From positions 1-45,203 of the forward strand of contig JASHOU010000210.1 in NCBI GenBank assembly GCA_030038475.1: a stretch of DNA of 45,203 nucleotides, given 5' to 3'. The notes beneath the pieces were generated by a model. The model searched no databases. It saw nothing but the letters and a program-made list of their open reading frames with translations, and had not been told where the DNA came from. Each line of letters opens with the position of its first letter. Position 1 is the first letter of the stretch. The translations under genes and the position numbers were made by a program. The DNA comes from Terriglobales bacterium. GTDB lineage: Bacteria > Acidobacteriota > Terriglobia > Terriglobales > Acidobacteriaceae. Positions 28,127 to 37,523 of the stretch are shown piece after piece.

Positions 28127-30826
28127 TCAATTACCCGTGCCTGCGAGCGCGATCGCTTGCGGGCTTCCGGGCACGCTGTCTTTGAGGCTGAGCGTGGCGG
28201 TGCGTGTGCCGGTGGCTTTCGGATCGAAGGTCACGCTGATGGAGCATTGCGCTCCCGGAGCCAGCGACGAACTGCAAGTCGTCGTTTCTGCGAAGTCGCT
28301 CGCGTCAGCTCCGCTGATTTTCGGTTTGCCGCTAATCGTGATCGGTGTGCCGCTGGGGTTGCTGATAGCGATGGTCAGCGGGCTGCTCTTGACGCCAACT
28401 GACTCCGTGCCAAAGTTCAGCGTGTTCGGGAAGATCCCAATCACCGGCAGATTGAGCAGAACCGACACCGTGCTGCTGTAAATATTTGCCACAGCCAGAT
28501 CGGGTCCGCCGTCGCCATTGAGGTCTGCCGCAGCCGGCGCGTAAGAGTACACGCCGAATGTGTAATTGACTGCGGGCTGGAACGTGCCGTCACCATTGCC
28601 GAACAGAATGGAAACATTTCCGGGCGGGCATGGCAGGTTGTAACAAAGAGCGTCGCCTACCGCCAGGTCAAGGTTGCCATCGCCATTAAAATCGGCAGCG
28701 GTGATCAGCTCGGGGATATTTCCCACCGGAAAGACCATCTGTGGTTGGAAGGTGCCATCGCCGTTGCCCAATAACACCGAGACCGTGTTGGAGTCGTAAT
28801 TGACCACGGCCACGTCGGGCTTGCCGTCGTTGTTGAAGTCTCCCACGACCAATCCATCGGGGAAGTCGCCCACGGAGTAACTGACAGGCGCCTGGAATGT
28901 GCCGTTGCCGTTGCCCAGCAGGACAGCCATCGTGTTCGGGTAAACCGCTAGCACCAGATCGGTTATGCCGTTGCCGCGGAAATCTGCGGACGCAATCCAG
29001 TACGGGTAATACTCGCTCGTTGGGTACTCTACGGGCGATTGGAATGTGCCATTGCCGTTGCCGAGGAGCACAGCTGCGTCAGCAGCGCCATCGTCGGCAA
29101 CCGCAATGTCGAGGACGCTGCTGCCGGTAAAATCCCCGAGCGCGAGCCCGAAAGGCGCCGGTCCCGCTGCATATTGAGTTTGCGTTTGGAAAGTCCCGTC
29201 GCCGTTGCCCAATAAGATGGAGACCGTATTCTCTCCTGAGTTCGCCACGGCAAGATCGAGCTTGCCATCGCCATTGAAATCTCCGGCAGCGGCGACATAG
29301 GGTGCATAGCCGGCGGCGTACTCTGTGGCTTTGCCGAATTTTCCCTCACCCTTGTTGAGCAGAATCGAGACTGAATTGTTAATGCCGCTCAGCGCCAGGT
29401 CGGGTTTACCGTCGCCATTGAAGTCGGCGATGACGGGGTTTCCAGGGAAGGCTCCCGTGGCGTAGTTTTCCGGCGTCTGAAATTTTCCGTTACCTTGGCC
29501 CGCCAATACGGAGACAGTTGCGGAGCCGGAGTTGACCACGGCGATATCGAGTTTGCCGTCGCCGTTGAAATCGGCGAGCGCCAATCCATCGGGCGCAGAG
29601 CCGACTCCATAATCGACGTGTTTTTCGAATGTGCCGTTTCCCTTGCCGGTCAGGACCGAAACCGTATTGTCATCCGAGTTCGCGGTTACCAGATCGAGCT
29701 TGCCGTCGCCAGTGAAATCTCCAACGGCGAGCCAGTAGGGTGCATTGCCGGTCGGATAATCCACGTAGTTCTGGAAGGTTCCGTTGCCATTGCCCAGCAG
29801 AACCGAAATGTCATTGGAACAGGAGTTCTCTACGGCCAGATCGAGCTTCCCGCTGCCGGTAAGGTCAGCCGCGACCACGATCAACGGACAATAATCCGTC
29901 AGGTATTGAGTTTGGGCTTGAAAAGTGCCATTGCCATTGCCGAGGAGAATGGAGATGGTATCGGCGCCCGGATTGCTGACCGCAAGGTCGAGGTTGCCAT
30001 CGCCGTTGAAGTCGCCGACGGCAACGGAGTTGGGTCCCTCGCCGGTCGCATAATTGACTGGCGATTGAAAGGTGCCATTGCCATTGTTGAGCAGAATGCT
30101 GACTTGGTTGGTAGAGTAATTCACCACAGCCAAATCCAGATTCCCATCGCCGGTGAAATCGGCCGCGACGACATAAGAGGCCTGACCGGGCAGCGAGTAC
30201 GTCACTTGCGGCTGGAAGGTGCCGTCGCCATTGCCGAATAGAACAGAGACGCTGCCGCTGTAGTAGTTGCTAACGGCCAAATCAAGATTGCCGTCACCAT
30301 TGAAGTCCCCTATGGCAATCGCAGCCGGACCTTCGCCGACCGCGTAATCAACCTGGGATTGAAAAGTTCCATCAGGATTCCCGAGAATGATGGAGATTGT
30401 TGCCTCATTCCAGTTCGCCACGGCAAGGCTTAGGGGTCCGCCAGTCTGGAATGCACCAGAAGCCACAGCGTACGGTTCGGTTCCAGTTGGCAGGTCCACT
30501 CGCCCGAAGACGTAGCGGCTCGCTGCGACGGAGGCTCCGGCCGGACGCATTGACTTCCCCGAGAGTGATTGCACGGGCGGATTCTGCGACCTGCGAGTCA
30601 GAGCGTCCGATGACGACGAACTCGGCTTTGCCGACACATTCGCTTGTGCGCCATGCGGCAGAATCTGCGCCACGCGGCGCTCAAACGCACTGTCGTAGGA
30701 AGATTGCTTAGTGGAAGTCGCAGTGTCGCTCTGCGCTGACATCGCTGCGGAGAAAGCGGCCACAAAGATTAGAGAGAGTAGAGTTCGATAGCAATTCTTT
30801 TTGCGGTCGTTAAGAACATTGTTCAT
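28127..30826 (-). CDS. FG-GAP/VCBS repeat secreted protein with choice-of-anchor D domain
   Basis: An 899-aa exported protein with a signal peptide (about 10-31), a short spacer, and fourteen tandem 47-50-residue repeats (about 105-790). Each has the calcium-binding turn DFNGDGNLDLAV and the strand NGDGTFQ; the first copy is degenerate. Fourteen is twice the seven blades of an integrin-type beta-propeller. A C-terminal Hydin/choice-of-anchor D domain follows (about 795-899: TLNFGTESVGVKSSPLTI, ISVTFDPKATGT). Such proteins act outside the cell in adhesion or polymer binding. The ribosome binding site AGGAGA lies before the ATG. Confidence 0.92.
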   Translation of the reverse strand: MNNVLNDRKKNCYRTLLSLIFVAAFSAAMSAQSDTATSTKQSSYDSAFERRVAQILPHGAQANVSAKPSSSSSDALTRRSQNPPVQSLSGKSMRPAGASVAASRYVFGRVDLPTGTEPYAVASGAFQTGGPLSLAVANWNEATISIILGNPDGTFQSQVDYAVGEGPAAIAIGDFNGDGNLDLAVSNYYSGSVSVLFGNGDGTFQPQVTYSLPGQASYVVAADFTGDGNLDLAVVNYSTNQVSILLNNGNGTFQSPVNYATGEGPNSVAVGDFNGDGNLDLAVSNPGADTISILLGNGNGTFQAQTQYLTDYCPLIVVAADLTGSGKLDLAVENSCSNDISVLLGNGNGTFQNYVDYPTGNAPYWLAVGDFTGDGKLDLVTANSDDNTVSVLTGKGNGTFEKHVDYGVGSAPDGLALADFNGDGKLDIAVVNSGSATVSVLAGQGNGKFQTPENYATGAFPGNPVIADFNGDGKPDLALSGINNSVSILLNKGEGKFGKATEYAAGYAPYVAAAGDFNGDGKLDLAVANSGENTVSILLGNGDGTFQTQTQYAAGPAPFGLALGDFTGSSVLDIAVADDGAADAAVLLGNGNGTFQSPVEYPTSEYYPYWIASADFRGNGITDLVLAVYPNTMAVLLGNGNGTFQAPVSYSVGDFPDGLVVGDFNNDGKPDVAVVNYDSNTVSVLLGNGDGTFQPQMVFPVGNIPELITAADFNGDGNLDLAVGDALCYNLPCPPGNVSILFGNGDGTFQPAVNYTFGVYSYAPAAADLNGDGGPDLAVANIYSSTVSVLLNLPVIGIFPNTLNFGTESVGVKSSPLTIAISNPSGTPITISGKPKISGADASDFAETTTCSSSLAPGAQCSISVTFDPKATGTRTATLSLKDSVPGSPQAIALAGTGN

Positions 30827-30899
30827 AACCTTCTCCTGATGAACTAACTTGGCTTACAACCTCGATAACCGTATCCTTTGAGACTTTGCAGGCGCAAAT

Positions 30900-31916
30900 T
30901 TACGGAACGGCCAGGAACCCGTGCTGAAACCCGGCGACGTCGTAATATCCTCCGAGAATTACGCCTTTGTCGTTGATCGCTTCCAATGCGGTGCCGGTGG
31001 CGCCTGCAATCGTAAACGTGGTGAAGACCCCACCACTCCAGAGAAATCCCTGCATGCCGTCCAACGTGTCAATGCATTCGGCGGTTGTGCAGTAGGCTCC
31101 GACGACGTCGCCGGCATCGTCGATCCCGGAGGGAATTGTCCAGACAGAGCCTGGAGGATCAAGGGAGGTATAGGTTCCTCCGCTGAGAACGAAGCCGTGA
31201 AATTCGCCGCTTCCATCCACCCAATATCCGACGATGTCGCCGTTGTTGTTGAGAGACCAGGCCCAGGTCGCGGCTGCACCCGGGTAATCGAACGACGTAT
31301 AAGTTCCGCTGATGAGCGTGAAGCCGTGCTGAGAGTCGCCGCTTCCGTCCCAGCCCCCGGCAATCTCGCCGGAGTCGTTGATCCCGTTGGCTCCCGTGCC
31401 AGTGGCGCCGGGCACGTCGATGGTTGTGAACTTCGTGCCCTTCAGTTCCCAGCCGTGATAAACGCCGGAGCTATCAACGTATTCGCCAACGATCTGTCCG
31501 GCGTCGTTGACCCCGAACGCGCATTGTTCAGGATCTTTGGGGAACGTGACGTTCTTGTAGGACTCGGTCACGGTTGGCTTACCCTGCGATTCATACATAA
31601 GGAAGCTGTCATACCCCAGTAATGGCGCGTCACCGTAGCCCCCGACAATCTCGATTTCTGGCGTAGTGGCGCCGACATTCAGCGCGACGCCGAAGGTGTA
31701 GAAGGTTCCGGGAAAGTCAAAAATCGTGTAGGTGTATGACGACCCTGCCGGTTGTGCCGATTGAATCGTCTTTGATGCTGTCGACGATGGCGAGAATGCG
31801 CTGCGCTTGTGGGGAAGAACAGCACTCCTGCTCTGCGCAAAGCTCGGCGATGCGCCCAGCGTGATCGCCAGCACAGCCAACGATAGCGTGAGATACTTCA
31901 CAGTTTCCTTCGTCAT
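30900..31916 (-). CDS. HAF-repeat secreted protein, paralogue 3
   Basis: The start at 31916 (MTKETVKYLTLSLAV) is preferred over 32012 because GGAG precedes it and it opens directly with the signal peptide shared by paralogues 1 and 2. The 338-aa product has HAF-type repeats (GINDSGEIAGGWDGSGDSQHG, NNNGDIVGYWVDGSG, FLWSGGVFTTF) and two cysteines in YCTTAECIDT that recur in the other copies and may form a disulfide. It ends GFLAVP. Gap to the FG-GAP gene 73 bp. Confidence 0.85.
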   Translation of the reverse strand: MTKETVKYLTLSLAVLAITLGASPSFAQSRSAVLPHKRSAFSPSSTASKTIQSAQPAGSSYTYTIFDFPGTFYTFGVALNVGATTPEIEIVGGYGDAPLLGYDSFLMYESQGKPTVTESYKNVTFPKDPEQCAFGVNDAGQIVGEYVDSSGVYHGWELKGTKFTTIDVPGATGTGANGINDSGEIAGGWDGSGDSQHGFTLISGTYTSFDYPGAAATWAWSLNNNGDIVGYWVDGSGEFHGFVLSGGTYTSLDPPGSVWTIPSGIDDAGDVVGAYCTTAECIDTLDGMQGFLWSGGVFTTFTIAGATGTALEAINDKGVILGGYYDVAGFQHGFLAVP

Positions 31917-32012
31917 AAACGCTCCTTGTTTTCCAATAACTCGAACCTCTCTCACTTCCCCGAGACCTGACTCACCTCGACTCGAGCAATTACTCACGAC
32001 AATCATTTCCAC

Positions 32013-33035
32013 TTACGGGGTCGCCACGAACGAAACCAGAAGCCCGGTGGCATCCTGGTAGTAGCCCACGAGGACGCCGTTGTTGTTGATGTCAGCCACA
32101 CCCGCGTAAACCTCGCCGGGAAGAATGGAGATCGGTGTATAGACGCCTCCGCTCAGCAAGAAATTTTGTAGTCCGTCGAGGTTCTGCTCGCATTCGCTGG
32201 TCGTGCAGTAGTTCCCGACGATGACGCCAGAGTCATTGATTCCGTCGACAAATGTCTCAACCGCGCCCGCGTATTCGATCGGGGTGAACGTTCCCCCGCT
32301 CAATAGGAAACCGATCCCAACCCCGCTGGCGTCGTAACACGTGCCGACAATATCTCCTGCGCTGTTGACGTCTTCGAATTCGGTCTGCGTTCCGCCTGGG
32401 TAGTCGAACGATTCAAAACTGCCACCAATCAACGTGAACCCGTGGCCGTTGCCGTCGCTGTCGTACCAAGCGCCGACGACTTCGTCGGAATTGTTGACCG
32501 ATACTGGGAAGGTACCCGTCGCTCCGGAAAACGGCACTTCGATCTTGCTGAACTTTCCGCCGATTCGCTGATAACCGTGACTGAAACCGGAGCTGTCAAG
32601 GTAAGTGCCTACGATCTCGCCTGAGTCGTTAATGCATTCTGCTATTTGGTTCGCAGGCGCGTGCGGGTAACTCACCGATTGGTAGGTCTCGGTGACCGTT
32701 TTTGTTCCTGACACACGCGCAAGGAATCCCGCTTGGTACAATTCGGTGGCCGTTCCGTACCCTCCGACGATCTCGGTTTTGGAAGTGGTCGCACCCTTGT
32801 TGATACAGATCGCGAGCGTAGTAAGCTGGCCCGGATAGCTGAGGAGCGTGTAGTTATAAGTCGGTGCGCCGGGCGTTTGTGTCTGATGGACAGCCGCTTG
32901 CGCCGCGGACGATGCCGCGTGCTTGCCTGGCAGCTTCGATCCGAGTCGAGCCTGCGCCACGCTCAAAGCTGGGGTCAGCGCGAGTGCCAGCACGGCCAGC
33001 GATAGTGCGAGATACTTCACAGTTTGATTGGACAT
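32013..33035 (-). CDS. HAF-repeat secreted protein, paralogue 2
   Basis: A 340-aa paralogue with signal peptide MSNQTVKYLALSLAVLALAL...VAQ, the conserved opening TYNYTLLSYPGQLTTLAICINKGATTSKTEIVGGYG, and HAF repeats including GINDSGVIVGNYCTTSECEQNLDG and DINNNGVLVGYYQDATG. GGAG stands 8 nt upstream of the ATG. It ends SFVATP. 103 bp separate it from paralogue 1 and 96 bp from paralogue 3. Confidence 0.87.
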   Translation of the reverse strand: MSNQTVKYLALSLAVLALALTPALSVAQARLGSKLPGKHAASSAAQAAVHQTQTPGAPTYNYTLLSYPGQLTTLAICINKGATTSKTEIVGGYGTATELYQAGFLARVSGTKTVTETYQSVSYPHAPANQIAECINDSGEIVGTYLDSSGFSHGYQRIGGKFSKIEVPFSGATGTFPVSVNNSDEVVGAWYDSDGNGHGFTLIGGSFESFDYPGGTQTEFEDVNSAGDIVGTCYDASGVGIGFLLSGGTFTPIEYAGAVETFVDGINDSGVIVGNYCTTSECEQNLDGLQNFLLSGGVYTPISILPGEVYAGVADINNNGVLVGYYQDATGLLVSFVATP

Positions 33036-33138
33036 AAAACACTCCTTGAATTCACTTCTTGAAAATTTCGGTCCTGCTCACTTTTCGAATACCTAACTCA
33101 CCTCGAACCGGGCAATTACTCCAGACGATCATTTCTAC

Positions 33139-34137
33139 CTACGGGGTCGCCATGAAACCCTCGACCACTCCGGCGGCATCCTCGTAGAAGCCGACGATCA
33201 CGCCGGCGTTATTGATGTCCACAGTCTGCGTCATGAACTCGTTCGGGACCGCGATCGTGGTGAAGGTTCCGCCGCTCAGCACATACCCCTGCATGCCCTC
33301 GTACGTGGAAATGCATTCGCTGGTTGTGCAATAGGATCCGACGATGTCTCCGGAATCGTTGATCCCGCCAACGCCGGTCCAGGTCGCGCCAGGGAAGTCG
33401 AACGAAATGTAGGTGCCGCCGCTCAGTAGGAAGCCGTGAGTGACTCCGCTCGCATCGGTGTACGTACCGACGATGTCGCCGTTGTCGTTGACGGCGTCGG
33501 CCTCGCTGAAGGTAGCGCCGGGGTAGTTGATCGACGTGTATGTGCCGCCGATGAGCGTGAAGCCATAGTATTCGCCATCGGTGGCGTTGTAGATACCGAC
33601 GATCTCCCCAGAGTTGTTTATCCCGAAAGCGTCCGTGTCGTAAGCACCCGCGAAGGTCGCGTTCAGCTCGGTAAATTTGCCACCGCTCTTCTCGTAGCCG
33701 TGGATGCCACCTGAACTGTCAGTGTAGCCGCCAACAATCTGACCCAGGTCATTGTTGTCGAACGCCCACGATTGCGTTCCATGCGGGTCGTTTACGGTCT
33801 CGTAGGTTTCAGTGACTGTTTTCGTGCCCGTCACGCGCGTAAGAAAGCCGCTCGACCCGTAATAGCCAACGATCTCCACTTTGGAAGTCGTCGCACCTTC
33901 GTTGATCCCGAAAGCGAGTGTGTTTAGTTGGCCAGGATAATTGAGCAGCGTGAACGTATAAGTCGGCGCGCCCGGCGTTTGCGCCTGACGCGCGGCCGCT
34001 TGCGCCGCCGACGCTGCCGCGTGTTTGCCCGGAAACTTCGACGTGGATCCAGCCTGCGCCACGCTCAAAGCTGGGATCAGCGCGATCCCCAGCACGGCTA
34101 ACGATAGTGCGAAATGCTCCACAGTTTGCTTCGTCAT
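33139..34137 (-). CDS. HAF-repeat secreted protein, paralogue 1
   Basis: First gene of the presumed secreted-repeat operon. The start at 34137 (MTKQTVEHFALSLAV) has GGAG upstream and gives 332 aa; the frame is open 39 codons further but that part is non-hydrophobic and without a start signal. Contains the shared opening TYTFTLLNYPGQLNTLAFGIN and HAF repeats (GINNSGEIVGIYNATDGEYYGF, VNDNGDIVGTYTDASGVTHGF, GINDSGDIVGSYCTTSECIS). It ends GFMATP. Function unknown; exported and released. Confidence 0.87.
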   Translation of the reverse strand: MTKQTVEHFALSLAVLGIALIPALSVAQAGSTSKFPGKHAAASAAQAAARQAQTPGAPTYTFTLLNYPGQLNTLAFGINEGATTSKVEIVGYYGSSGFLTRVTGTKTVTETYETVNDPHGTQSWAFDNNDLGQIVGGYTDSSGGIHGYEKSGGKFTELNATFAGAYDTDAFGINNSGEIVGIYNATDGEYYGFTLIGGTYTSINYPGATFSEADAVNDNGDIVGTYTDASGVTHGFLLSGGTYISFDFPGATWTGVGGINDSGDIVGSYCTTSECISTYEGMQGYVLSGGTFTTIAVPNEFMTQTVDINNAGVIVGFYEDAAGVVEGFMATP

Positions 34138-34288
34138 ACAACGCTCCTTATTAGTTCCTGAGAATTCGACCTCCGGGCTGCGTATCTCTTCGGTATCGTT
34201 TTTGGGGAAAGCTTGTACCGATAGCTTGTGAGTCCTAATCCCCGTTAGTTTCAATCCCGTATTCCAGTGCGCGTTTCTTCAGGCCTCA
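34138..34288. other. 5' region of the secreted-repeat operon
   Basis: The gap before the first of six closely spaced minus-strand secretory genes is the expected promoter site. I see no confident -35/-10 pair or operator in it, so the promoter is inferred from position only. Confidence 0.35.
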
Positions 34289-34687
34289 TCACTTCAGCAG
34301 CGACTCCAGGCAAACCAGCGGCGATCCGTCCGCAGCCTGTGACCAATGCCACCCCGGCCGTTCCCCGGGGCCGGGGAGCATTGGTTGAGTCGCCGGTGTT
34401 TCATTCAGCATCGGCGGCGACATCGCGAGTTGGGTCATACCTGGTTGAGTCAAGCCGGGTTGGGTCATATTTGGCAGAGTTATACCCGAAAGCTTCTCAG
34501 CTTCTTTCAGACCCACCATGTCCACCTCTTTGCCACACTCCGCGCACCACCCTCGCGTGGAGTGCGACTTGCGGATGATGAAGACGCGGTCGGTTTCCAC
34601 GGTGATTTCAGTCGTTTTATAAGCGGCTGCGGCCCGTTCCGAAACCTTTGCCCAACGCCGGAATTCGTGATAAATTGCTCGCCACAT
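34289..34687 (-). CDS. Small Cys-pair protein with tandem-repeat tail, degenerate HTH family
   Basis: The 132-aa product resembles a small acidobacterial family: KTTEITVETDRVFIIRK, then WCAECGKEVDMV (CxxC), then GLKEAEKLSGIT and a C-terminal DGSPLVCLESLLK. In the family as I know it, a MerR/excisionase-like helix-turn-helix lies between the last two blocks. Here that part is replaced by Met-, Thr-, Gln- and Pro-rich repeats (NMTQP GLTQP GMTQL) from a 15-bp tandem repeat at 34429-34473, so DNA binding may be lost. The start is uncertain; family members begin close to KTTEI. Confidence 0.6.
   Translation of the reverse strand: MWRAIYHEFRRWAKVSERAAAAYKTTEITVETDRVFIIRKSHSTRGWCAECGKEVDMVGLKEAEKLSGITLPNMTQPGLTQPGMTQLAMSPPMLNETPATQPMLPGPGERPGWHWSQAADGSPLVCLESLLK
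34429..34473. repeat. Three 15-bp tandem repeats within a CDS
   Basis: The units are GTTGGGTCATACCTG, GTTGAGTCAAGCCGG and GTTGGGTCATATTTG. On the minus strand they encode the five-residue repeat (N/G)(M/L)TQ(P/L). A weak fourth copy lies near 34383. The length is a multiple of three, so copy-number change keeps the frame. Confidence 0.8.
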
Positions 34688-34798
34688 GGGGTTGAGCTTC
34701 CCTGGCTGCCGGTTGACGCGTGCGATCCTGCCCCGAATGGCGTTCAGAAGTCTTTAGGAAGGCCATCAGAATTTCTCAGGATTTCTCAGAGCGTGGCT

Positions 34799-37267
34799 AT
34801 GATCAACAACGAAAGGTGCTTATACGAATTTGGTCCCTTCCGAATTGATCCCGATCATCGTCTGCTTCTGCGCGAAAACCAACCCGTGCCGCTGCAGCCG
34901 AAGGCATTCGACATCCTGCTGGTGCTGATCCGGAATCAAGAAAATGTTGTGCTGAAGGACGATCTGTTGAAAACGGTCTGGCCGGAGACCTTCGTCGAAG
35001 AATCGAATCTTGCCCAGAACATCTTCGTGCTGCGCAAAGCCTTAGGCGATGCGAAGGGCGAGAATCGCTACATCGTGACCGTGCCCGGACGTGGTTATCG
35101 CTTCGCGGAAAAGGTGCGGTTTCTCGGCGGGGAACTGATTGCCGAAGATAAAAGTGTCTTTGCCGAAAACGAGTCTCACGCGCTGGTAATCGAACATCGC
35201 ACGGGAAAAGCCGTCCAGCCACAGCCCGAACAGAACGAGGATGCTGACAGCCTGGTAGTCGAAACCCACTCGCGAGCGCGAATGGTGATTACCGACGAGA
35301 CCGTGGCTGCGGTTAAAACCGTTCCTGCCAGGACTTCTATTCTGTCCAAGGTGCTAGCGCTCGCGGTCTTGTTGGGAGTGGTTGCACTGACGGTGGCCTA
35401 TTTCTATACACACCGCGCTCCCAAGTTGACTTCAAAAGATACAGTTGTGCTGGCCGACTTCGCTAACAGCACAGGCGACACGGTCTTCGACGGTGCGCTG
35501 CGGCAGGGGCTTTCCGCGCAACTGGATCAGTCGCCGTTTCTGAACCTGCTCTCGGACCGTCGCACAGCGCAAACGCTTACCTTGATGGGCCAGCCTAAAG
35601 ATGCGCGCCTGACGCATGAATTGGCGCAGGAGGTTTGCCAGCGAGCGGCAGCGGCAGCGGTTCTTGATGGATCGATCGCGCAGGTCGGCTCGCGCTACCT
35701 GCTGACCCTTAAGGCGCTGGATTGCTCCAGCGGGGAACCACTGACGAGCACGGAGGCGGTAGCCGACGACAAGAACCATGTGCTCGATGCTTTGGGGAAG
35801 ATTGCTTCGGACACCCGCGGCAAACTGGGTGAGTCGCTGGCCTCGGTGCAGAAATACGACGTCCCCGTGCAGGACGTGACTACGCCATCGCTCGAAGCGC
35901 TCAAAGCCTACAGTCTGGCCATGAAGGAGCGCAACAGGCCTGGCAGCGATTTCAATCTCACCCGGCAGTTGTTTCAAAGAGCCATCGACCTGGATCCTAA
36001 TTTTGCGATGGCCTATGCGCAATTGGGTGTCGTCTACGTGAATTATGGCCAGACCGAAAGGGGCGCGGAGGGCCTACGAAAGGCCTATCAGCTGCGCGAA
36101 CGAGTCAGCGAGCGGGAAAAGTTCTACATCGCGTCGCACTATGACGACATGGTGAACGGAGATCTAGAGGCAGCGCGCAAGGATTACGAGTTGTGGATTC
36201 AGCTCTACCCGCGCGATTCTATCCCATGGGGCGATCTGAACGTTGTCTATTTCTATCTAGGCGACTTTGAGAAAGTGCTCGCTCTGACCGCGCAGGCTGA
36301 AAAATTGGCTGGCGCGGGCGAGCACGACCACTCGGCGAATTTCGCTTGGTGTAACGTTCTCCTCAACCGTTTCGACGAAGCCAAGGCGATAGACCTGGAG
36401 GCCCAAGCCACTCATCGGGACGACCCCGCATACCACTTCAACCTGTTCATGATCGATTTCCTCCAGCACGATGTTGAGGGAATGAAGCGCGAGGCGGCGG
36501 GATTGGTGAGCAATCCGGCGTGGGGTCACGATGCGTTTCAATACCAATCGGACATGGCGGCCTACGGCGGGCAGTTTGCCGAAGCGAGGAAGTTCACGGA
36601 GCGCGCCATTGCCGCCGCTCGAAAATCTGACAATCAAGAGAAGGCAGCGGGCGATGAGGCGGAAGCCGCAATTCGCGAGGCAATGGTGGGTAACGCGGCA
36701 TTGGCAAAGCAGCAGGCAAAAGCCGCGCTCGCGCTCTTCAACAGCAAGGACGTCGAAGCCATGTCGGCCTTCGCGTTGAGTCTGGCCGGCGATTCCGCCG
36801 AGGCGACACGACTGACCAACGATCTCGCCAAACGCTTCCCGAAAAATACGATCGTGCAGTTCAATTACTTGCCCACCATCCGGGGGGCCGGCGAACTGCG
36901 GAATGGCGATGCCGCCAAGGCGATACGCACGCTTGCACCAGCCACGCCCTACGAATTTGGGATTACGGCTTTGACTGGCGGCAGCACTCTTTACCCGGCC
37001 TACGTGCGCGGCGAAGCATACTTAACGGCAAAGCAGGGTCCCGCCGCCGCGGCCGAATTCAAGAAAATACTCGACCATCCTGGGGTGGTTCAGAACGAGA
37101 TCATTGGCGCGTTAGCGCATTTGGGCCAGGGCAGGGCATACGTTCTGTCGGGAGATAAGAGCAAGGCACATGCTGCCTACCATGATTTCTTCAGCCTCTG
37201 GAAGGATGCCGACCCCGACATTCCCATCTTGAAGCAGGCCAAGGCGGAGTACGCGAAGCTGCAATAA
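34799..37267 (+). CDS. Winged-helix DNA-binding membrane protein with TPR domain
   Basis: The start at ATG 34799 (MINNERCLYEFGPFRID) begins the domain exactly; the frame is open 151 codons upstream without homology. 822 aa: an OmpR-type winged helix (about 9-104, with LQPKAFDILLVLIRN, ESNLAQNIFVLRKALGD and the hairpin YIVTVPGRGYRF), one transmembrane helix (about 183-203), a TolB-N-like periplasmic segment (DTVVLADFANSTGDTVFDGALRQ) and a long TPR array (about 390-820). This is the CadC/ToxR layout: a membrane-anchored regulator whose TPR part faces outward. It diverges from the small gene 34289-34687 and the secreted-repeat operon, which are possible targets by position only. Confidence 0.9.
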   Translation: MINNERCLYEFGPFRIDPDHRLLLRENQPVPLQPKAFDILLVLIRNQENVVLKDDLLKTVWPETFVEESNLAQNIFVLRKALGDAKGENRYIVTVPGRGYRFAEKVRFLGGELIAEDKSVFAENESHALVIEHRTGKAVQPQPEQNEDADSLVVETHSRARMVITDETVAAVKTVPARTSILSKVLALAVLLGVVALTVAYFYTHRAPKLTSKDTVVLADFANSTGDTVFDGALRQGLSAQLDQSPFLNLLSDRRTAQTLTLMGQPKDARLTHELAQEVCQRAAAAAVLDGSIAQVGSRYLLTLKALDCSSGEPLTSTEAVADDKNHVLDALGKIASDTRGKLGESLASVQKYDVPVQDVTTPSLEALKAYSLAMKERNRPGSDFNLTRQLFQRAIDLDPNFAMAYAQLGVVYVNYGQTERGAEGLRKAYQLRERVSEREKFYIASHYDDMVNGDLEAARKDYELWIQLYPRDSIPWGDLNVVYFYLGDFEKVLALTAQAEKLAGAGEHDHSANFAWCNVLLNRFDEAKAIDLEAQATHRDDPAYHFNLFMIDFLQHDVEGMKREAAGLVSNPAWGHDAFQYQSDMAAYGGQFAEARKFTERAIAAARKSDNQEKAAGDEAEAAIREAMVGNAALAKQQAKAALALFNSKDVEAMSAFALSLAGDSAEATRLTNDLAKRFPKNTIVQFNYLPTIRGAGELRNGDAAKAIRTLAPATPYEFGITALTGGSTLYPAYVRGEAYLTAKQGPAAAAEFKKILDHPGVVQNEIIGALAHLGQGRAYVLSGDKSKAHAAYHDFFSLWKDADPDIPILKQAKAEYAKLQ

Positions 37268-37523
37268 CCGCACGTTTCGCGCTGTCCCTGGAAAGGGTGT
37301 CCGAAGCCGTGCGGCGCCGCTTGCGCAAAGGTTGCCGCTTGTTCATAACCGCGCGGCGAGAGCCGCGCAAACGCGAATGATATAAATTTCCCCTGGGGTT
37401 TCTGGTTTCGAATTCATGGCGTCGCCCCGTTCGTATTCCGAAAACATAGATGCGCCGATGAACAATCCCGGCCTCGCAAACGGAAACGACCGTCTCGATA
37501 GTTACTCGATGAATGCACCGCAG
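37268..37523. other. Intergenic with hairpins
   Basis: Just after the winged-helix–TPR stop, CCGCACG (37268-37274) pairs with CGTGCGG (37308-37314). A second perfect stem GCGCGGC-GAGA-GCCGCGC lies at 37351-37368. Neither is followed by a T-run, so these are not confident intrinsic terminators. No gene is seen. Confidence 0.45.

Noticed and set aside
37351-37368. GC-rich hairpin as terminator of the winged-helix–TPR gene
   Set aside because: No T-run follows on the plus strand.
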